A stretch of DNA of 64,000 nt, from the NCBI GenBank assembly GCA_021399435.1, contig JAJTUP010000052.1, forward strand, positions 124,001 to 188,000. The letters run 5' to 3'. Of the stretch, positions 41,607 to 52,733 are shown piece by piece. A program made the position numbers and the translations under genes. The notes beneath the pieces are model-generated. The model worked only from the letters and a program-made list of their open reading frames with translations, was not told the origin of the DNA and did no database searches. The stretch's first letter is position 1. Each line of letters begins with the position of its first letter. Origin of the DNA: Diaporthe sp. PMI_573. Lineage: Eukaryota > Ascomycota > Sordariomycetes > Diaporthales > Diaporthaceae.

Positions 41607-41735
41607 CCCAATGTCCTAGCAATCTAAATAAATTTGCATGAATTACTTCACTTCGGGTGTGATTCTTTTCCCTGCTACCCCCTGCGGTCATCAATGTGTC
41701 CTGACCTTCTCTGCGGTGACTAATGACTGGCATAT

Positions 41736-42291
41736 TCAACCGTCTTGACTGTTGTCAACAACGTGATCATTGTCTTTCTCAAAGCCGTTCCATCTGCGAA
41801 AGCCGTCCGTGTAGATCCCCAAACAGTCTAGGATCCTCCCTGCGCTTTGGTCAACCATCTCATCCAGGCTCTGCGGCCTGTTATAGAAGGCCGGAACGGG
41901 AGGGAATATTGTCGCCCCGGCCTGCCGCAGGAAAAGCATGTTGCTGAGGTGGATATCGCTCAGAGGTGTCTCTCTCACAACCAGAATCAACCTCCGCCCT
42001 TCCTTGAGCGACACGTCCGCTGCCCTGGAGATGAGATCGTCACAGATACCTGTGCGAACAGCGGCTAGGGTCTTCATGCTGCAAGGTACGATGATCATGC
42101 CGTCGTGTACAAACGACCCGCTGGCTATTGGCGCTGCCATGTCTTTGAAGGAGTGTACCTTCGAGGCAAGCCTGCAGATCTCGGCGGCCGTGGCGGCTGC
42201 CTCATACTTGAGGGTTGCGATGGCCCATTTGCTCATCACGAGGTGCGTCTCAATGTTGAGCTGCCGCGGCTGGCGCAGCCCTACTCGAAGC
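41736..42291 (-). pseudogene. UbiX/PAD1-type flavin prenyltransferase, N-terminus missing
   Basis: Reading from about 42291: LRQPRQLNIETHLVMSKWAI, then ASGSFVHDGMIIVPCSMKTL, CDDLISRAADVSLKEGRRLI, VRETPLSDIHLSNMLFLRQA, ATIFPPVPAFYNRPQSLDEM. These are signature blocks of the family, which makes prenylated FMN for UbiD/FDC1-type decarboxylases in mitochondria or cytosol. The GATGA flavin-binding N-terminus is not found upstream. Either an unseen first exon or a deletion explains that. It is convergent with the truncated regulator, 129 bp apart. Confidence 0.75.
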
Positions 42292-42880
42292 TAAGAGCAG
42301 CCTCACGCCTTTTCAAATCCTTGCGCCCCATCTTGTGAACATGACCTCTAGCCGCATTGTTAGGGCCCTGCACTCTTCGATTGATGATTTGATCAAGGGT
42401 GGTCACTGTGTTCCAGTCAAATGACTTGTCCCTCTTCCTCGAGATTTTGTTGCTGAGATTTAAGTCAGTTGGGGGCTTTGAGATGCGCCGTGGGGAAATG
42501 ACCAGATGTACAAATTGAGGACCTTGGAAACCAAGGGTTTTAGTCTTAACCTCCTCTCACGTTTCGAGCCCATTCTGGTTAACGTGATAGATTGTGGAGT
42601 GAGTGGTGTTGAGAACGAGATACGGAAACCCTGTCATTTTATGCCCTTGACCAAAGATAAGCACTGTTAGAGATCCAGTCCTTTGCAGTGGTCTTTCAAG
42701 TGCACTTTTCTTTGTTGTCACAGTATACTGTATGTACTGTACTCGCATTACAACAGTTTGGTACTTTGCTAGAACACGTCATTGAGTGAATTGATTATGA
42801 ATATATACATTATATGTACAGTATCTTTCCACTCAACAGGCTACTGTTTGGTTTTCAAAGCATATGTTTGTATACTGTAT
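42292..42880. other. Intergenic, no gene
   Basis: Repeated TATACTGTATGTACTGTA-like words between 42720 and 42880, no supported ORF. Confidence 0.5.
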
Positions 42881-42891
42881 GTACTATATCT

Positions 42892-43000
42892 TTAAGGAGA
42901 TCAAGGCATATCTTGGGAAATGTATGGTCAAATTGTTAATAGTTGCCCTTTCGGGTTAAGCCCGCCGGGCGGAATAAATTGTGTGTGTGTGTGTGTGTGT
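42892..43000 (+). mobile_element. Severely 5'-truncated LINE insertion with 11-bp target duplication
   Basis: GTACTATATCT stands at 42881-42891 and again at 43001-43011. Between them lie 109 bp ending CCGCCGGGCGGAATAAATT and (TG)n. Truncated body, tail microsatellite and target duplication are the marks of target-primed reverse transcription. Confidence 0.85.
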
Positions 43001-43127
43001 GTACTATATCTGATGAGGGATACTTGGAGAGAGATACCCGGAAAAAACCTGGGGGCTTTTATTATACACTTTCTCGACTCGTGGTTTATTCTGGCGATTT
43101 TAGGTGGTGCAGCGTGGTGGATTAAGC

Positions 43128-44006
43128 ATGCGCGACGCGACGTTAGCGGACCCCGCACGGCCCGGCGCGTCCCAGACTCCCGGGATGGGAGTTGAAGACG
43201 CAATCACGGTCGCGTCGGAAGGTGAAGATAATGGTGTTCGCCCACGACAAAGCCCGCGAAAATCAAGCGCGAAAGCTAGGCAGAACGAGGCAATTCAGGA
43301 TGCACTCGACACAGCACTTCTACTCCCAAGAAAACAGAATGGAAGCGCTGCGAGGGGCGCGGCCGCTAATGGAGCGCAGACAAAGAAAACCGGAAAGAGT
43401 GGAGAAAGCGAACAGGCGACACTACAAACACTACAGGAGCAGATGAACAAGCAAACCGATATCCTGAAGATCCTTCTTGAAGCGCGGACGAGGCAGGAGG
43501 CTCACAACGAAGCAATGCAGACTGAAATTAGCCAAGTGAAGGAGGAACTCCAGGCAGTTAAGATGGAGTGCCAAGCGGTTAAAGACGAACTAAGCGACAC
43601 CAAGCAGCAAATGGCGGACGGCATTGCGGCCATGACCGCCGTGCAGACCAGCCCAAGCCCATCATATGCAGATATTATACGCACACCGCCGACCAGTCTA
43701 CCAAGCAACATACGGACACTCTCGTCCACATACGCCGCCTCGTCTACCCTCACCAGTACGCTTTACTACACAATCGACACCTCAAGGGTGGAGGAAGATG
43801 CCAGCGGTCAGATCTCAGCCGGTGCGATCCGGACAATCTTCTTCAACGCAGACCTGGTACAACGGAAAATCGACTGCTATGGAGGAGCGATGGCTTTTGT
43901 CGACGACTTCACAGCGTGGGTCACAGGACCGACGGCACAGAGCAACCGCGAAGGAATTGAAGTAATCATAAATAGCGCCATGGAATGGGAAAGGAGAAGT
44001 AAATAA
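43128..44006 (+). pseudogene. LINE (Tad-like) ORF1-RT chimera from internal deletion
   Basis: From ATG 43128: a Gag-like ORF1 with coiled coil (EQMNKQTDILKILLEARTRQ, QVKEELQAVKMECQAVKDEL) and TSPSPSYADIIRTPPTSLPS, as in Tad-clade ORF1. At about 43830 the frame passes directly into reverse transcriptase: FFNADLVQRKIDCYGGAMAF, VDDFTAWVTGPTAQSNREG (VDD is the RT active site), ending at WERRSK and a stop at 44006. Thus ORF1's end, the endonuclease and the first half of RT are deleted in frame; the 3' rest is also missing. Confidence 0.82.
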
Positions 44007-44261
44007 ATAAGCTGGGCGCCAAGACGAACGATTAGCGATATGTGATGATTACTGGTTTCCGAGTCCTCTAAACCTGGTGGATCTGGGTTTATGTTCGGAA
44101 TACGCAGCAAGACGGTTGATTGAGCAATAGGGTTTCTTGACAATGATCACAGCTAGTGAAAGCTATCCGTAAGTGAATCTTTAGATACTTAGATTGACTG
44201 CTGAAGAGTCTCCTACTACTTGGTAATGAATGTGTTCCTTATACATCCCGACTCTTCAGTG

Positions 44262-44341
44262 GCTCGATAGATCGATAGCGAGTCTGTCGATCCGGTCCTG
44301 GTGTTGCTCGACTGATCGATGTCGAGTCCATCGATCCGTCC
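44262..44341 (+). repeat. Tandem pair of about 37-bp repeats
   Basis: GCTCGATAGATCGATAGCGA... at 44262-44298 and GCTCGACTGATCGATGTCGA... at 44306-44341, both ending TCGATCC(G)GTCC. Confidence 0.65.
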
Positions 44342-45445
44342 TTGCAGTGGGTCCTCCGACCCTAACCCTTGTCTTGGCGTGTCCCATGACTCCGCACTCT
44401 GGTGCCGTACGTCCTGCTCCCTTGGTGCCAACGTGTTTGGTTCGTAACGTCGAGGTGGAACAGCCATCCTGACCGCTGGAGCTGCGAGAAGTGGGTGACT
44501 TGTCGAGCACAAAGACACTAGTATCCATTGAATATTTAACTACTTAAAATGGTGCCATCAACTAAAAAAAGTACTTTTCTCCACCTCTAAGCCCATAATT
44601 GCAACGGGCGCAAGGTACTACAATTCAAATTCGAGTACCTTTTGTTCTCGTGACTCGAAAATGCCTTTTGCTGTATCTCTGCTGACACACAGATACGAGT
44701 TCCGGCAAAAGTACCGTGATAAGTATTAAGAAATAAAGTACGATCAACAAAATAAAGTCTGGTGATGTACCATGCTCAGGATTGTGCTTTGCTCTTTCTA
44801 TTCCTCTGCGACGCTTTTCGGCTTAGGCATGACCTACGCTCCAGACATGAATGCGGATAATCGGGCCCAAAGAATGGGATGCTAGGCCCAAAATCATGGC
44901 TTAGCACATCGTTGGGTACGGCCAAAAGGCAAGGGCATTACGGCGGCTTGCCCGGGAATACTACGAAAAGTCTGACACCAAGACGGTTCTAAGATGGTGA
45001 CTGGTCACACGATCTCTTCCTATTTCTAGCCTGAGGTGAGACAGTGGCCGAGTGGTCAGCGGCCAAACAAAGTCGTTCAGTGAGCTGTCAAGATAACACT
45101 TCATTAACATGCCCTGGGATCCCATGTCCAATAACAGCTGGATGTCCTTTGGTAGCTCCTGTGCATACACTCATAGCAGAGTAGGGGCCGATAAAGATAC
45201 CGAGGGGGCAGAATAACACTGCCGATTGCTGTATTGCTATGGAGCTAAGTGATGCGTCATGGCAGAATAATTAGCTGTATATTACCCACTCGACGTTACA
45301 GGATTCTATCACGTCACGGGATTTCGGCACGCTATTAGATCTCGATACGGGCAAGGATTCTGGCACGGCATATAATTGTGGCACACAACGGTATTTCAGC
45401 ACGTCGCAGGACTCGAGGGATTCTACCATTTTCCTCTTCACAGAG
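44342..45445. other. Intergenic with one tRNA A-box-like motif
   Basis: No ORF supported. TGGCCGAGTGGTC at 45045-45057 equals the A box of Ser/Leu tRNAs, but no tRNA body or clear B box follows. Confidence 0.4.
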
Positions 45446-46120
45446 ATGGATTTCCAATGGCGAAAAAATAATCACGCACAGATTCGTTATCTTGCTGATC
45501 ATCGAGATACGCGGTTTGGGGACCTACCTTTTGAACACATTTTGTTTTTGTCAAAATATGCGTTACTACAGCAGCTGGAGCGTACGGCTCCCAGTTTTCT
45601 ATCACAAGGAGTAATAATACATGAGGAGTTCCTCACCACCGACCTTTACGGTGCTTAGGTACTCTATTGCAAACAGCTCGGGCCAAAACAAAAAGCCTTA
45701 GCCATTTTCGGTATACCACTCCAACCTCTCACCCACCAATGCTGACTCGAAGGAGAGGGCGCATTGTACTTTTCTTCGCAACAACTTGCGCCAGAGACTC
45801 GAAGGAGATGGGCTCAACACTATGCCCCTCAGCTGAAGTCGTTAAAGGCACTTATCTATGACGCCGGATCTCGAATCAAGGAAGATCCTGAGCCCGGCAC
45901 ATCATCTACCGGGTCTCAGTCGGTGGTCAGTCGGAAGCGTAAACGAGAAAGCAGTTCTCAGCCACTGCTCGAGTCGCCAGAATTTGTTGAAACCAAGGCT
46001 GGACCTGCGTCCCATCACAACCTTCAAGGCATCTTTGTCGCACAGTTGCAAGCCATAGTTGGGGCCAACACCTGCCTTCTTCGTCGCGGCCTGGAGGAAA
46101 GCTACACACGGCAACATTAG
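45446..46120 (+). CDS. Hypothetical protein, two frames
   Basis: First ORF 45446-45658 (FQWRKNNHAQIRYLADHRDT, then FEHILFLSKYALLQQLERTA) and second ORF 45764-46120 (LAPETRRRWAQHYAPQLKSL, a KRKRE basic patch, GIFVAQLQAIVGANTCLLRR) lie in tandem on the same strand. Both look coding and may be exons of one gene or one broken frame. No family recognised; the basic patch suggests a nuclear protein. Confidence 0.35.
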
Positions 46121-47473
46121 TTGGAAGGTGGGGAAATATGATAAGACTAACTCATGCTGACCAAAAGTTCGATTGGCTGGTCTTCCTGTTGGCCCTTTGT
46201 TGGACCAATAGCAAGCGAAATGTTAAGCCCCGAACTTTTGTTGTGGCTTCCACTCAAGCTGGTGTTCGTGCCCGTATTGGTTTTTAGGACAACATAGCAT
46301 CGTTGTCCTATTTAGCGACGGGTCTGCCTACTTTCATTCTATTTCCTCCCTGATTCTTCAATTTTCCTCTTTCAATGTTAAGAGGCAGAACGTGGGACCT
46401 GGATCAAGAAGACAAGACCGTTGTGCCAATGCGATATCGAGACTTATCGCTCGTCCGAGGCAGAATTTTGCGTGCCCTTTCTTACTAATCACCTTGAAAG
46501 TTGAGATCGCTTATAGGCCGAGTCAGGAGCTTGAAGGATGCTAAACCATATGATGGCTTCTATGTGTTGAGATAGCCGGGGGTGTTATAAATACTACAAA
46601 CAAAGAGGCAAGGATATTAGTAAAATAATATCTCAAATTAAATAGGGCAGGAAAGTGGTTGCTTATTAGTAATAATATTGACAAAAAGATCTAATTGGCA
46701 ATAATTAAAAAATATCTACCTATCTATAACGATGGCCTTGTGCTTTTTACCATACGCTCAACAGAGATTGCTATATCTGTAGTATGTGCCGATATTATAG
46801 AGCTCCACTAGATGGCTCCTGAAGAGGCTACGAACTTTGCGCATCAATCGAAGCCGACCTAAAACATCTGTCGCTCCGAAGAAAACGACATGGTGGTACT
46901 TTCTAACAGGGTGAGCGAGGATGATAGCGAGGACATGCAAGAAGCAAGAAAAGTGTCGTTGCAGTAGAGAAGAATATAGCTAAACTTAAACAGAAGATAG
47001 TCGAGATGAGAGCTGAAGTGGAAGAAAATCCGGCCCCTGAAAAGAAGAGACTTGGGTGCAAAGCGGAGCACACGAGGATCAAGTGATGCGAATACGGCCG
47101 GTGTCGTTTTCACCGGCCCAGTTGTCGCTTGCGGCATCCTCGCCTTGGGGAACTCGAGACTTTAAAGAATAGTGCGCCTTAAGGTAAACATATGTCATCT
47201 ATCGGAATCCACGACAATGCTTTAAAAGGGTATCTAATCTTATTTTCAAAGATATGTTTCTATCCATAGAGTTTTAGTGCCCAGAGAAACCCCTCCTCGT
47301 TGATCTCTCTGTTGTCGCCTTCTCTGTCATACTTCTACCCGAGCTGTGCCCGCCGTTTTCGACGCCCATCTTGGAAACGTTGACGCTGCAGTGTGTGTTC
47401 GCCTGCGTTTTGTGATTACCACATGCGCATGCTCCCTATCCCGCGGCGAGAAGCTTCCCGCCTGTCGACCTGA
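46121..47473. other. No gene seen
   Basis: AT-rich, short ORFs only. Minus 46859-47137 has a hydrophobic stretch but no signature. Confidence 0.45.
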
Positions 47474-47920
47474 TTATGACTCAGGAATAGACGCCATTGT
47501 CGGCGAAAAACCCTTTGAACCCAAGCCCATCTTCCGAATTCGGTTGTTCTTGGGAATTTCGATTGCTGGCTGCTTCCTATCCGAATGAAGTCTTGTGGAC
47601 GCCACAGATTCTGCAACCCCGCAGGAGCGCCGAACTTGCATTAATGGAGGTGTTGCTGGGCTATGAAGTACTGGTGTTGTAGCTACAGTAGACATTTGTT
47701 TCCGTCTGGGTGTTGGATTATTAATCTCAATTATCCTCGGTGGATCAGCGGGTTTCCGTATAGTAATGAATACTGCATAGCGATCCTTGTCAAGAATATC
47801 AACGGCTGTAGTGGAGGATGGACTTTTTGACCTTCTATCAGAAGGCTTCTTTCGCATTGAAAAGAGAGTTAAGCTCAAACCCATAGTTTTAGCTTCTAGA
47901 ATGTTCTTGGTTAAACGCAC
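47474..47920 (-). CDS. Hypothetical protein
   Basis: 148 codons, basic and Ser/Thr/Pro-rich (RRSKSPSSTTAVDILDKDR, then TPRRKQMSTVATTPVLHSP). Predicted disordered, no family recognised. It is the longest frame locally and free of an equally good antisense frame. Confidence 0.35.
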   Translation of the reverse strand: MRLTKNILEAKTMGLSLTLFSMRKKPSDRRSKSPSSTTAVDILDKDRYAVFITIRKPADPPRIIEINNPTPRRKQMSTVATTPVLHSPATPPLMQVRRSCGVAESVASTRLHSDRKQPAIEIPKNNRIRKMGLGSKGFSPTMASIPES

Positions 47921-48796
47921 GTAATGAATTAAGAATGCAAAGAGATAGAGATATTGGTATGAGGGTCAAAAATGGTGAGGTCCCGGGACTGACGGAATAT
48001 CAGTGGGGGATGTAACGGAAGAGGAGAGGGGCAAACTGTTCCATAGGGGTGGCGAGAGGTAGATGTATCCTGTGGGCCGATGATTATAAACCGGACGTAT
48101 CGATTGGTTCATTTGGTGGGTCTAAATCCAACTTATATTGACAACTCAGTCCGTATAGTAGCGAAATTAAAACACCGCCAGCTAGCAAGTTTTGAGCTTC
48201 ATTAGGGCATTCTCAGCTATCTAATGATCTTAACCACATCAGCCTGTTCTGGAGGCCTCCATACAACTCAATTCTATATAAGAGGAGAAAGGCGCGCCAT
48301 AGCCTCGAGCTTTTTGCCTAGATACCTGCTATTATCTTACAGCTTCTCCGGGACAACCTTGATCTGTGGGCCTTGTTCGATAATGGCGATGGCGAGGCTA
48401 AGGCAGCAGGTATTGTGAAGGGGCCAAAGAAAGATAGCATAGGAGAGCAGTGTCTCAATTCTGCTGGATCACGGCAAGGAAAGAGTCGTAGTCGGCGGGG
48501 CGGCGGTATAAACATCGGCGACGCAGAAGAAACGCATCAAGGACAAAATGGAGCGGGGCAACAGATCCCTTATAACCTCGATCAAGCCTTTTAACTGTTA
48601 TCTGAGTCTCTTCGTGACCCCCAAAGTCCTCGAATCTCGTGCAGCATGCTCAGACGTTCACCTGTAAGGTATTTTCTGCTGCAGCAAACTCCTCGTTTTT
48701 GTTTCTCAAGATATGCAATAAAAGAAATTTCTGCGCGTACACAACCTGCTTCGAGGGAAATGACGAACTCAGCCGGGCCCAGCTACCGGACACATT

Positions 48797-49066
48797 TTAC
48801 ACCGCCCAACGACCAGACCTCTTCATCGCATCGATATCAAACGCCCCAAACTCTTCGATAACCCCGTCCAGGAACCTCTCCCACCGATCATTCCACACCC
48901 GCCGCACATCCTGCTGCTCGGCAGGTGACATGCAGTCGTGTTCGATGCTCCACTCGATGAGCTGTTTCCAGCCGAAAAGAGTCATATCGGGTCTGCAGAT
49001 CATGGCCTGGTAGAAGTCGTGCGAGAGGGTCGAACTATTTCGAAGCATTGGAGCCTGAGAAGAAGG
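48797..49066 (-). pseudogene. ADGF/CECR1-type adenosine deaminase, C-terminal fragment
   Basis: RNSSTLSHDFYQAMICRPDM, TLFGWKQLIEWSIEHDCMSP and RVWNDRWERFLDGVIEEFG match the last 80 residues of secreted adenosine deaminase-like enzymes (SYDFYQ...L..L..NS..YS...W...W..F). The catalytic barrel is absent. The first residues of the ORF (MSLLITPIPSSQAPM) lie upstream of the match. Confidence 0.6.
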
Positions 49067-49204
49067 AATTGGGGTTATCAGGAGTGACAAATGTGCAGGG
49101 TATTATGCAATAAGAGAAGTGTAAAATGCAGATCAAGGAAGCGATTTCCCATCTCTCGGCTTCTGCAGCTATGAATCTCTGGGTTTCTCTCGAAGAAAGC
49201 AGCT

Positions 49205-49275
49205 AACCAGCTTTGGCCGAGTGGTGGATGTTCCAGAGCCATATGTTTAAATCGAGCCCGAGTGTACGGCCCCAA
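49205..49275 (+). other. tRNA-like promoter sequence, possible SINE
   Basis: TGGCCGAGTGGTGG (49214-49227) fits a pol III A box. AATCGAGCCCG (49250-49260) is a poor B-box match 23 bp further on. Not a folded tRNA. Confidence 0.25.
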
Positions 49276-49777
49276 CTGCACGAGCGAAGGTAGTTTTCGA
49301 AATCAACCAGTCTTCTCTGCCGAGGGTTATAGGTTATGCTGCCCTTATCCCAGCACGACAGTCTTTTATTATACTACGACTGCTAGAAACGGGCTTCCGA
49401 ATACAATCTTATATACACTTCATGAAGGAGGTCCATGCCCTCTGATTATAGTCTTTTTGACTGATAGGGCTGTCTTTCCCGTAGCCGAGAGTGAGGGCAT
49501 TCTCAGATTGAGCCTCCATGAGGCCCCCTTTGTTAGCATTCCAACGGTTAGCCGGCTTAATCGCCTTCACAATGGGCAGCTGGAGGAGGGCAAACCATGA
49601 CCCTATATTCTTCTTCATCAATGCCCACAGACGAATAGCCTCAACCCGTTGATTTTTACGGCTTTAAAGCTTAGGGTGATGGGCGAGGAAGCCCCTCAAC
49701 CACTTTTTGATTAGGGGAGAGTGATCTTCGTGAGGGAACGCAATTTTGGCTGCTAGTACTTTTGTGGATTGGACTTG

Positions 49778-50083
49778 TTAGACTCCCAGTCCCTGGTCTC
49801 TGCGCTGCTGGACTGGCTCGCCCGGCACGATGGCGTCGAAGCCGTGCAGCCGCAGCCGCTTCTCGAACGAGCCGTTGCCGACGCTCTCGTCCCACGCGAG
49901 ATCGAACAGCTCGGCGGGGAAGGGCGACGTGACAGTATCCCTGTCTGCCAATATGGCGAAATGCCCTGGCCAGTCGGACCTCCAAAAAGAGTGTCGCGTC
50001 AGTGACTCATTCGTTCGGACGTGCATGGTCAAAGCGGGAAGGCGTTGCTCGCAGTGCCCGTTATACCCATGAGAAAAACTCAA
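49778..50083 (-). CDS. Hypothetical protein
   Basis: 101 codons from ATG 50083 (RTNESLTRHSFWRSDWPGHF, then FPAELFDLAWDESVGNGSFE). Soluble-protein-like; no family recognised. It ends just before the ankyrin fragment's stop on the same strand. Confidence 0.3.
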   Translation of the reverse strand: MSFSHGYNGHCEQRLPALTMHVRTNESLTRHSFWRSDWPGHFAILADRDTVTSPFPAELFDLAWDESVGNGSFEKRLRLHGFDAIVPGEPVQQRRDQGLGV

Positions 50084-50097
50084 GCCCCATACAACGA

Positions 50098-50330
50098 CTA
50101 TTGTTTAGAATTCGCGTAGACAATCCTTCCGTCATTGGCCTTAAGCCCTTCGAGAATGCGCTCGAGCAGCAGCTTGACCACCTCCTTGTGGCCTTCACAG
50201 GAAGCAGCCTGGAGTGCATTGCCATAGTATCTTCCCTGGGTATTCACATCGGCGCTTCTCTCAAGCAGCATGTGGCATGAATAAATGAGCCCTCCAATAG
50301 ATGCATCAAATAGTCCTGGTCGGATGTCTC
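50098..50330 (-). pseudogene. Ankyrin-repeat protein, C-terminal fragment
   Basis: HMLLERSADVNTQGRYYGNA, LQAASCEGHKEVVKLLLERI and a short tail to stop at 50098. This is one ankyrin repeat of the kind ending fungal NACHT/ankyrin proteins. The upstream repeats are missing; ORF 50576-50244 on the same strand, in another frame, is of unknown relation. Confidence 0.65.
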
Positions 50331-51005
50331 GCCATTGACTCTAGTCTTGCTTTCCATCCCCCCTTTGGTCTTTGTGTATCCGTTCTGCTGCGGGCCTGCA
50401 CCGTTCAGCTGAGGCTGGGATTGCGCGGTTCGGGACTTGTTGTAGTTGAACCAGGCCCGCGCGCTCTCGTCTACCCGATTCAGTGCTGGCTCCTCCGAAG
50501 ACGCCAGTTCCCTCGTATGTCGCGGATGAGGATTCATCTCTTTAAATTCTGACCATGTCCTCCGAGCCATAGCCAATATTCAGCCTCGGCGGTCAGATGG
50601 TCACGCTCAGCGAGGGTGACTCAAAGCGGATCTTCCAGATAATGCACTATCGAATGGAAGTTGTTGGCTAAGGACAGACTGGTTAAGCTTAACGGCGATA
50701 CAGAGCAGAAACTGGCACTCGCGCTTGTTCCCAATAAATTCATATGGTATGGCGTATTCCTGTCTGTCGTGTTGTCCAACATGGCTCCGTGCATGTAAGT
50801 GGGCGGAACAACTGAGCCTTTAAGGCAGACTCGTTCTTGCAGGTGAGCTTTGATGAAGACATTTCGGACTGGGTTCATAGTTGTGTAGAGTCAGCGGACT
50901 ATAGGAGGAGGTCAATGTATCGTGTTAATTACACTTCCTACCTAGTGTTTCTAAAAATGTCCCCCACCCTCTTCTCTACTTCGTTACCTCTCCCCACAGG
51001 TTGCC

Positions 51006-51248
51006 ATGCCAGAGCAGTACATTCACCTTCACTTACCACTACACATGATGGATGTGCCACTGGCAGAACGCCCGGTGGATCCTCGTGCTGGAGCTGCTCT
51101 GGAGGCTCCAGTCACGCCCTCCCGCACTGATGGCAATGCAATCACTCAAGTCGCGTCTACCCCATCAGAACCCACCAGTGTCCCTAAGGCCACCAATTTC
51201 TCATGGTTGGAGCCACATTCGGAGCTTGTCGTGATTGTAGAGGATTGA
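51006..51248 (+). CDS. Short hypothetical protein
   Basis: 80 codons, acidic and Pro-rich (LPLHMMDVPLAERPVDPRAG). No family; low support. Confidence 0.25.
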   Translation: MPEQYIHLHLPLHMMDVPLAERPVDPRAGAALEAPVTPSRTDGNAITQVASTPSEPTSVPKATNFSWLEPHSELVVIVED

Positions 51249-52262
51249 GAGACCCTAGTCATTCACAATTCAATCCCCGATTCGCCACATCACTCTGCAA
51301 TAAAATCTAATTATTTAAAGATCATGGTACATACAGAATTAGTTGCACAGCTTGACTGTCAATTTTTGATCGCTGAAAGCTCGATGGAGCGTACTTGGCG
51401 TCTATGCGAGTTATTCTTGGTCTATTAGACCTCGTTAAGTTGACAGTCAGTTCTTTGGACCTCGTTGACTGAACAAGTTTGATCTCGCGAGACAGCCACG
51501 ACACACGGTAGCTTTGAAGTGGATTAAGTCTCTCGGAACGTTTGCATCGCTCACAGCTTTACCCTATATTTAAACAATTCAACCTTGAACTTAAATAGGA
51601 CAATATGGTCTCAGCCATCTTTACTCATAAACATCCTAGAATGTCACGAAACCTTTATCTATTTTCGCCGGCGGTGTCAAAAACCATCGTGTCGCGAAAG
51701 CGGTCGACACAAGAACTAAGCTTTGCAGCGAGCTGGTAGGGGGGAGGGATTGTAAGGAACTGCAATGGTACATAGTTGCGAGCTCGATAATACTCATCGC
51801 GCGTATGCTTGAGTGGGTACTTTTGCATCTGTATGGTATTTCTGGCTTGGATTGTCGAGTGTCTTTTGTTGCGTACTTCGGAGAACATATGACACTTGAC
51901 TTTGCAGAGTATATATCTCGTGGCCACGATCCTCTGTCCAAGGCCCCCCCTTGGAACACATTCCGGTCTGGTGGCTTGTCTCCTTTCATGATTTTCCCCA
52001 GCAACGCATCACTCAAAATGAGCTCTAAGTTGTCTCTTCCTATGCCACATTTGCCCTTCCCACCAAAACATTCAGCTGTTATCTCCTCTGAACCAGCCGA
52101 CTTTGCCCGCCAGAATTCTCTTACTACCAACTTATACCGTCCGAGAGAGGCTTCAGGACTCGCAAACCCTGTTAATCAACAGAGCCTTGATCCGTCAGAC
52201 ATTATTTGTGTGACCAAATGGATGACCTTAAATTTAATCTCTGCGCATAAAGCACTCTGACT
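51249..52262. other. No gene supported
   Basis: Two long ORFs overlap in opposite directions (51805-52260 plus, 51636-52130 minus); neither shows a family signature. Confidence 0.4.
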
Positions 52263-52733
52263 TTGAAAATGCAGGATGTCGGACTTGTGTGCAGTTCAAC
52301 GCAGGTTCAACTGCAGAGCTTATACCAGGCCTTTAGCTGCTGGACTAGAATGCCTGCAGTTGTTGCTAGACTTGTGAATAATGACTTGCGAGCCATTGGA
52401 CACCGACTCGCCACTATCAGTCATTTGTGTCGGACACTACAGAATGCGCTCGATCAACAACATACGGCCTACTCAAACGGCCAACGCACGAAACAATCCT
52501 CATATGAATCGTCTCAGAATGAACTGCGAGGCAGACTAATCCAAGCCAACAACATCATCAGCGATCTAACCAAGAAGATCCAACAGTCAAAAGACAATTT
52601 TGAGTGTGATCTGAAAGATAAGATCCAAAGGTTAGCCGAGAAGGTAACCAACCAGAAGCGTCGTATCAACGACTCAGGCACTCGAGAAAAAGCTGAGAAA
52701 CGCGAGAAAGCTCAGCGACGTCACTGCCACTGA
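52263..52733 (+). CDS. Hypothetical coiled-coil protein
   Basis: 156 codons. The second half is charged and heptad-like (RLIQANNIISDLTKKIQQSK, LKDKIQRLAEKVTNQKRRIN) with a Lys/Glu/Arg-rich end. No enzyme motif. ATG 52263 or 52269. Confidence 0.4.
   Translation: MKMQDVGLVCSSTQVQLQSLYQAFSCWTRMPAVVARLVNNDLRAIGHRLATISHLCRTLQNALDQQHTAYSNGQRTKQSSYESSQNELRGRLIQANNIISDLTKKIQQSKDNFECDLKDKIQRLAEKVTNQKRRINDSGTREKAEKREKAQRRHCH

Noticed and set aside
42980..43001. (TG)n as a simple independent microsatellite
   Set aside because: It lies exactly at the 3' end of a LINE tail and is bounded by the target duplication, so it belongs to the insertion.
45045..45120. tRNA-Ser/Leu gene
   Set aside because: Only the A box fits; no anticodon arm, B box or acceptor pairing can be traced.
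51636..52260. Two opposite ORFs of about 150-165 codons
   Set aside because: Mutually antisense with no recognisable family; neither can be preferred.
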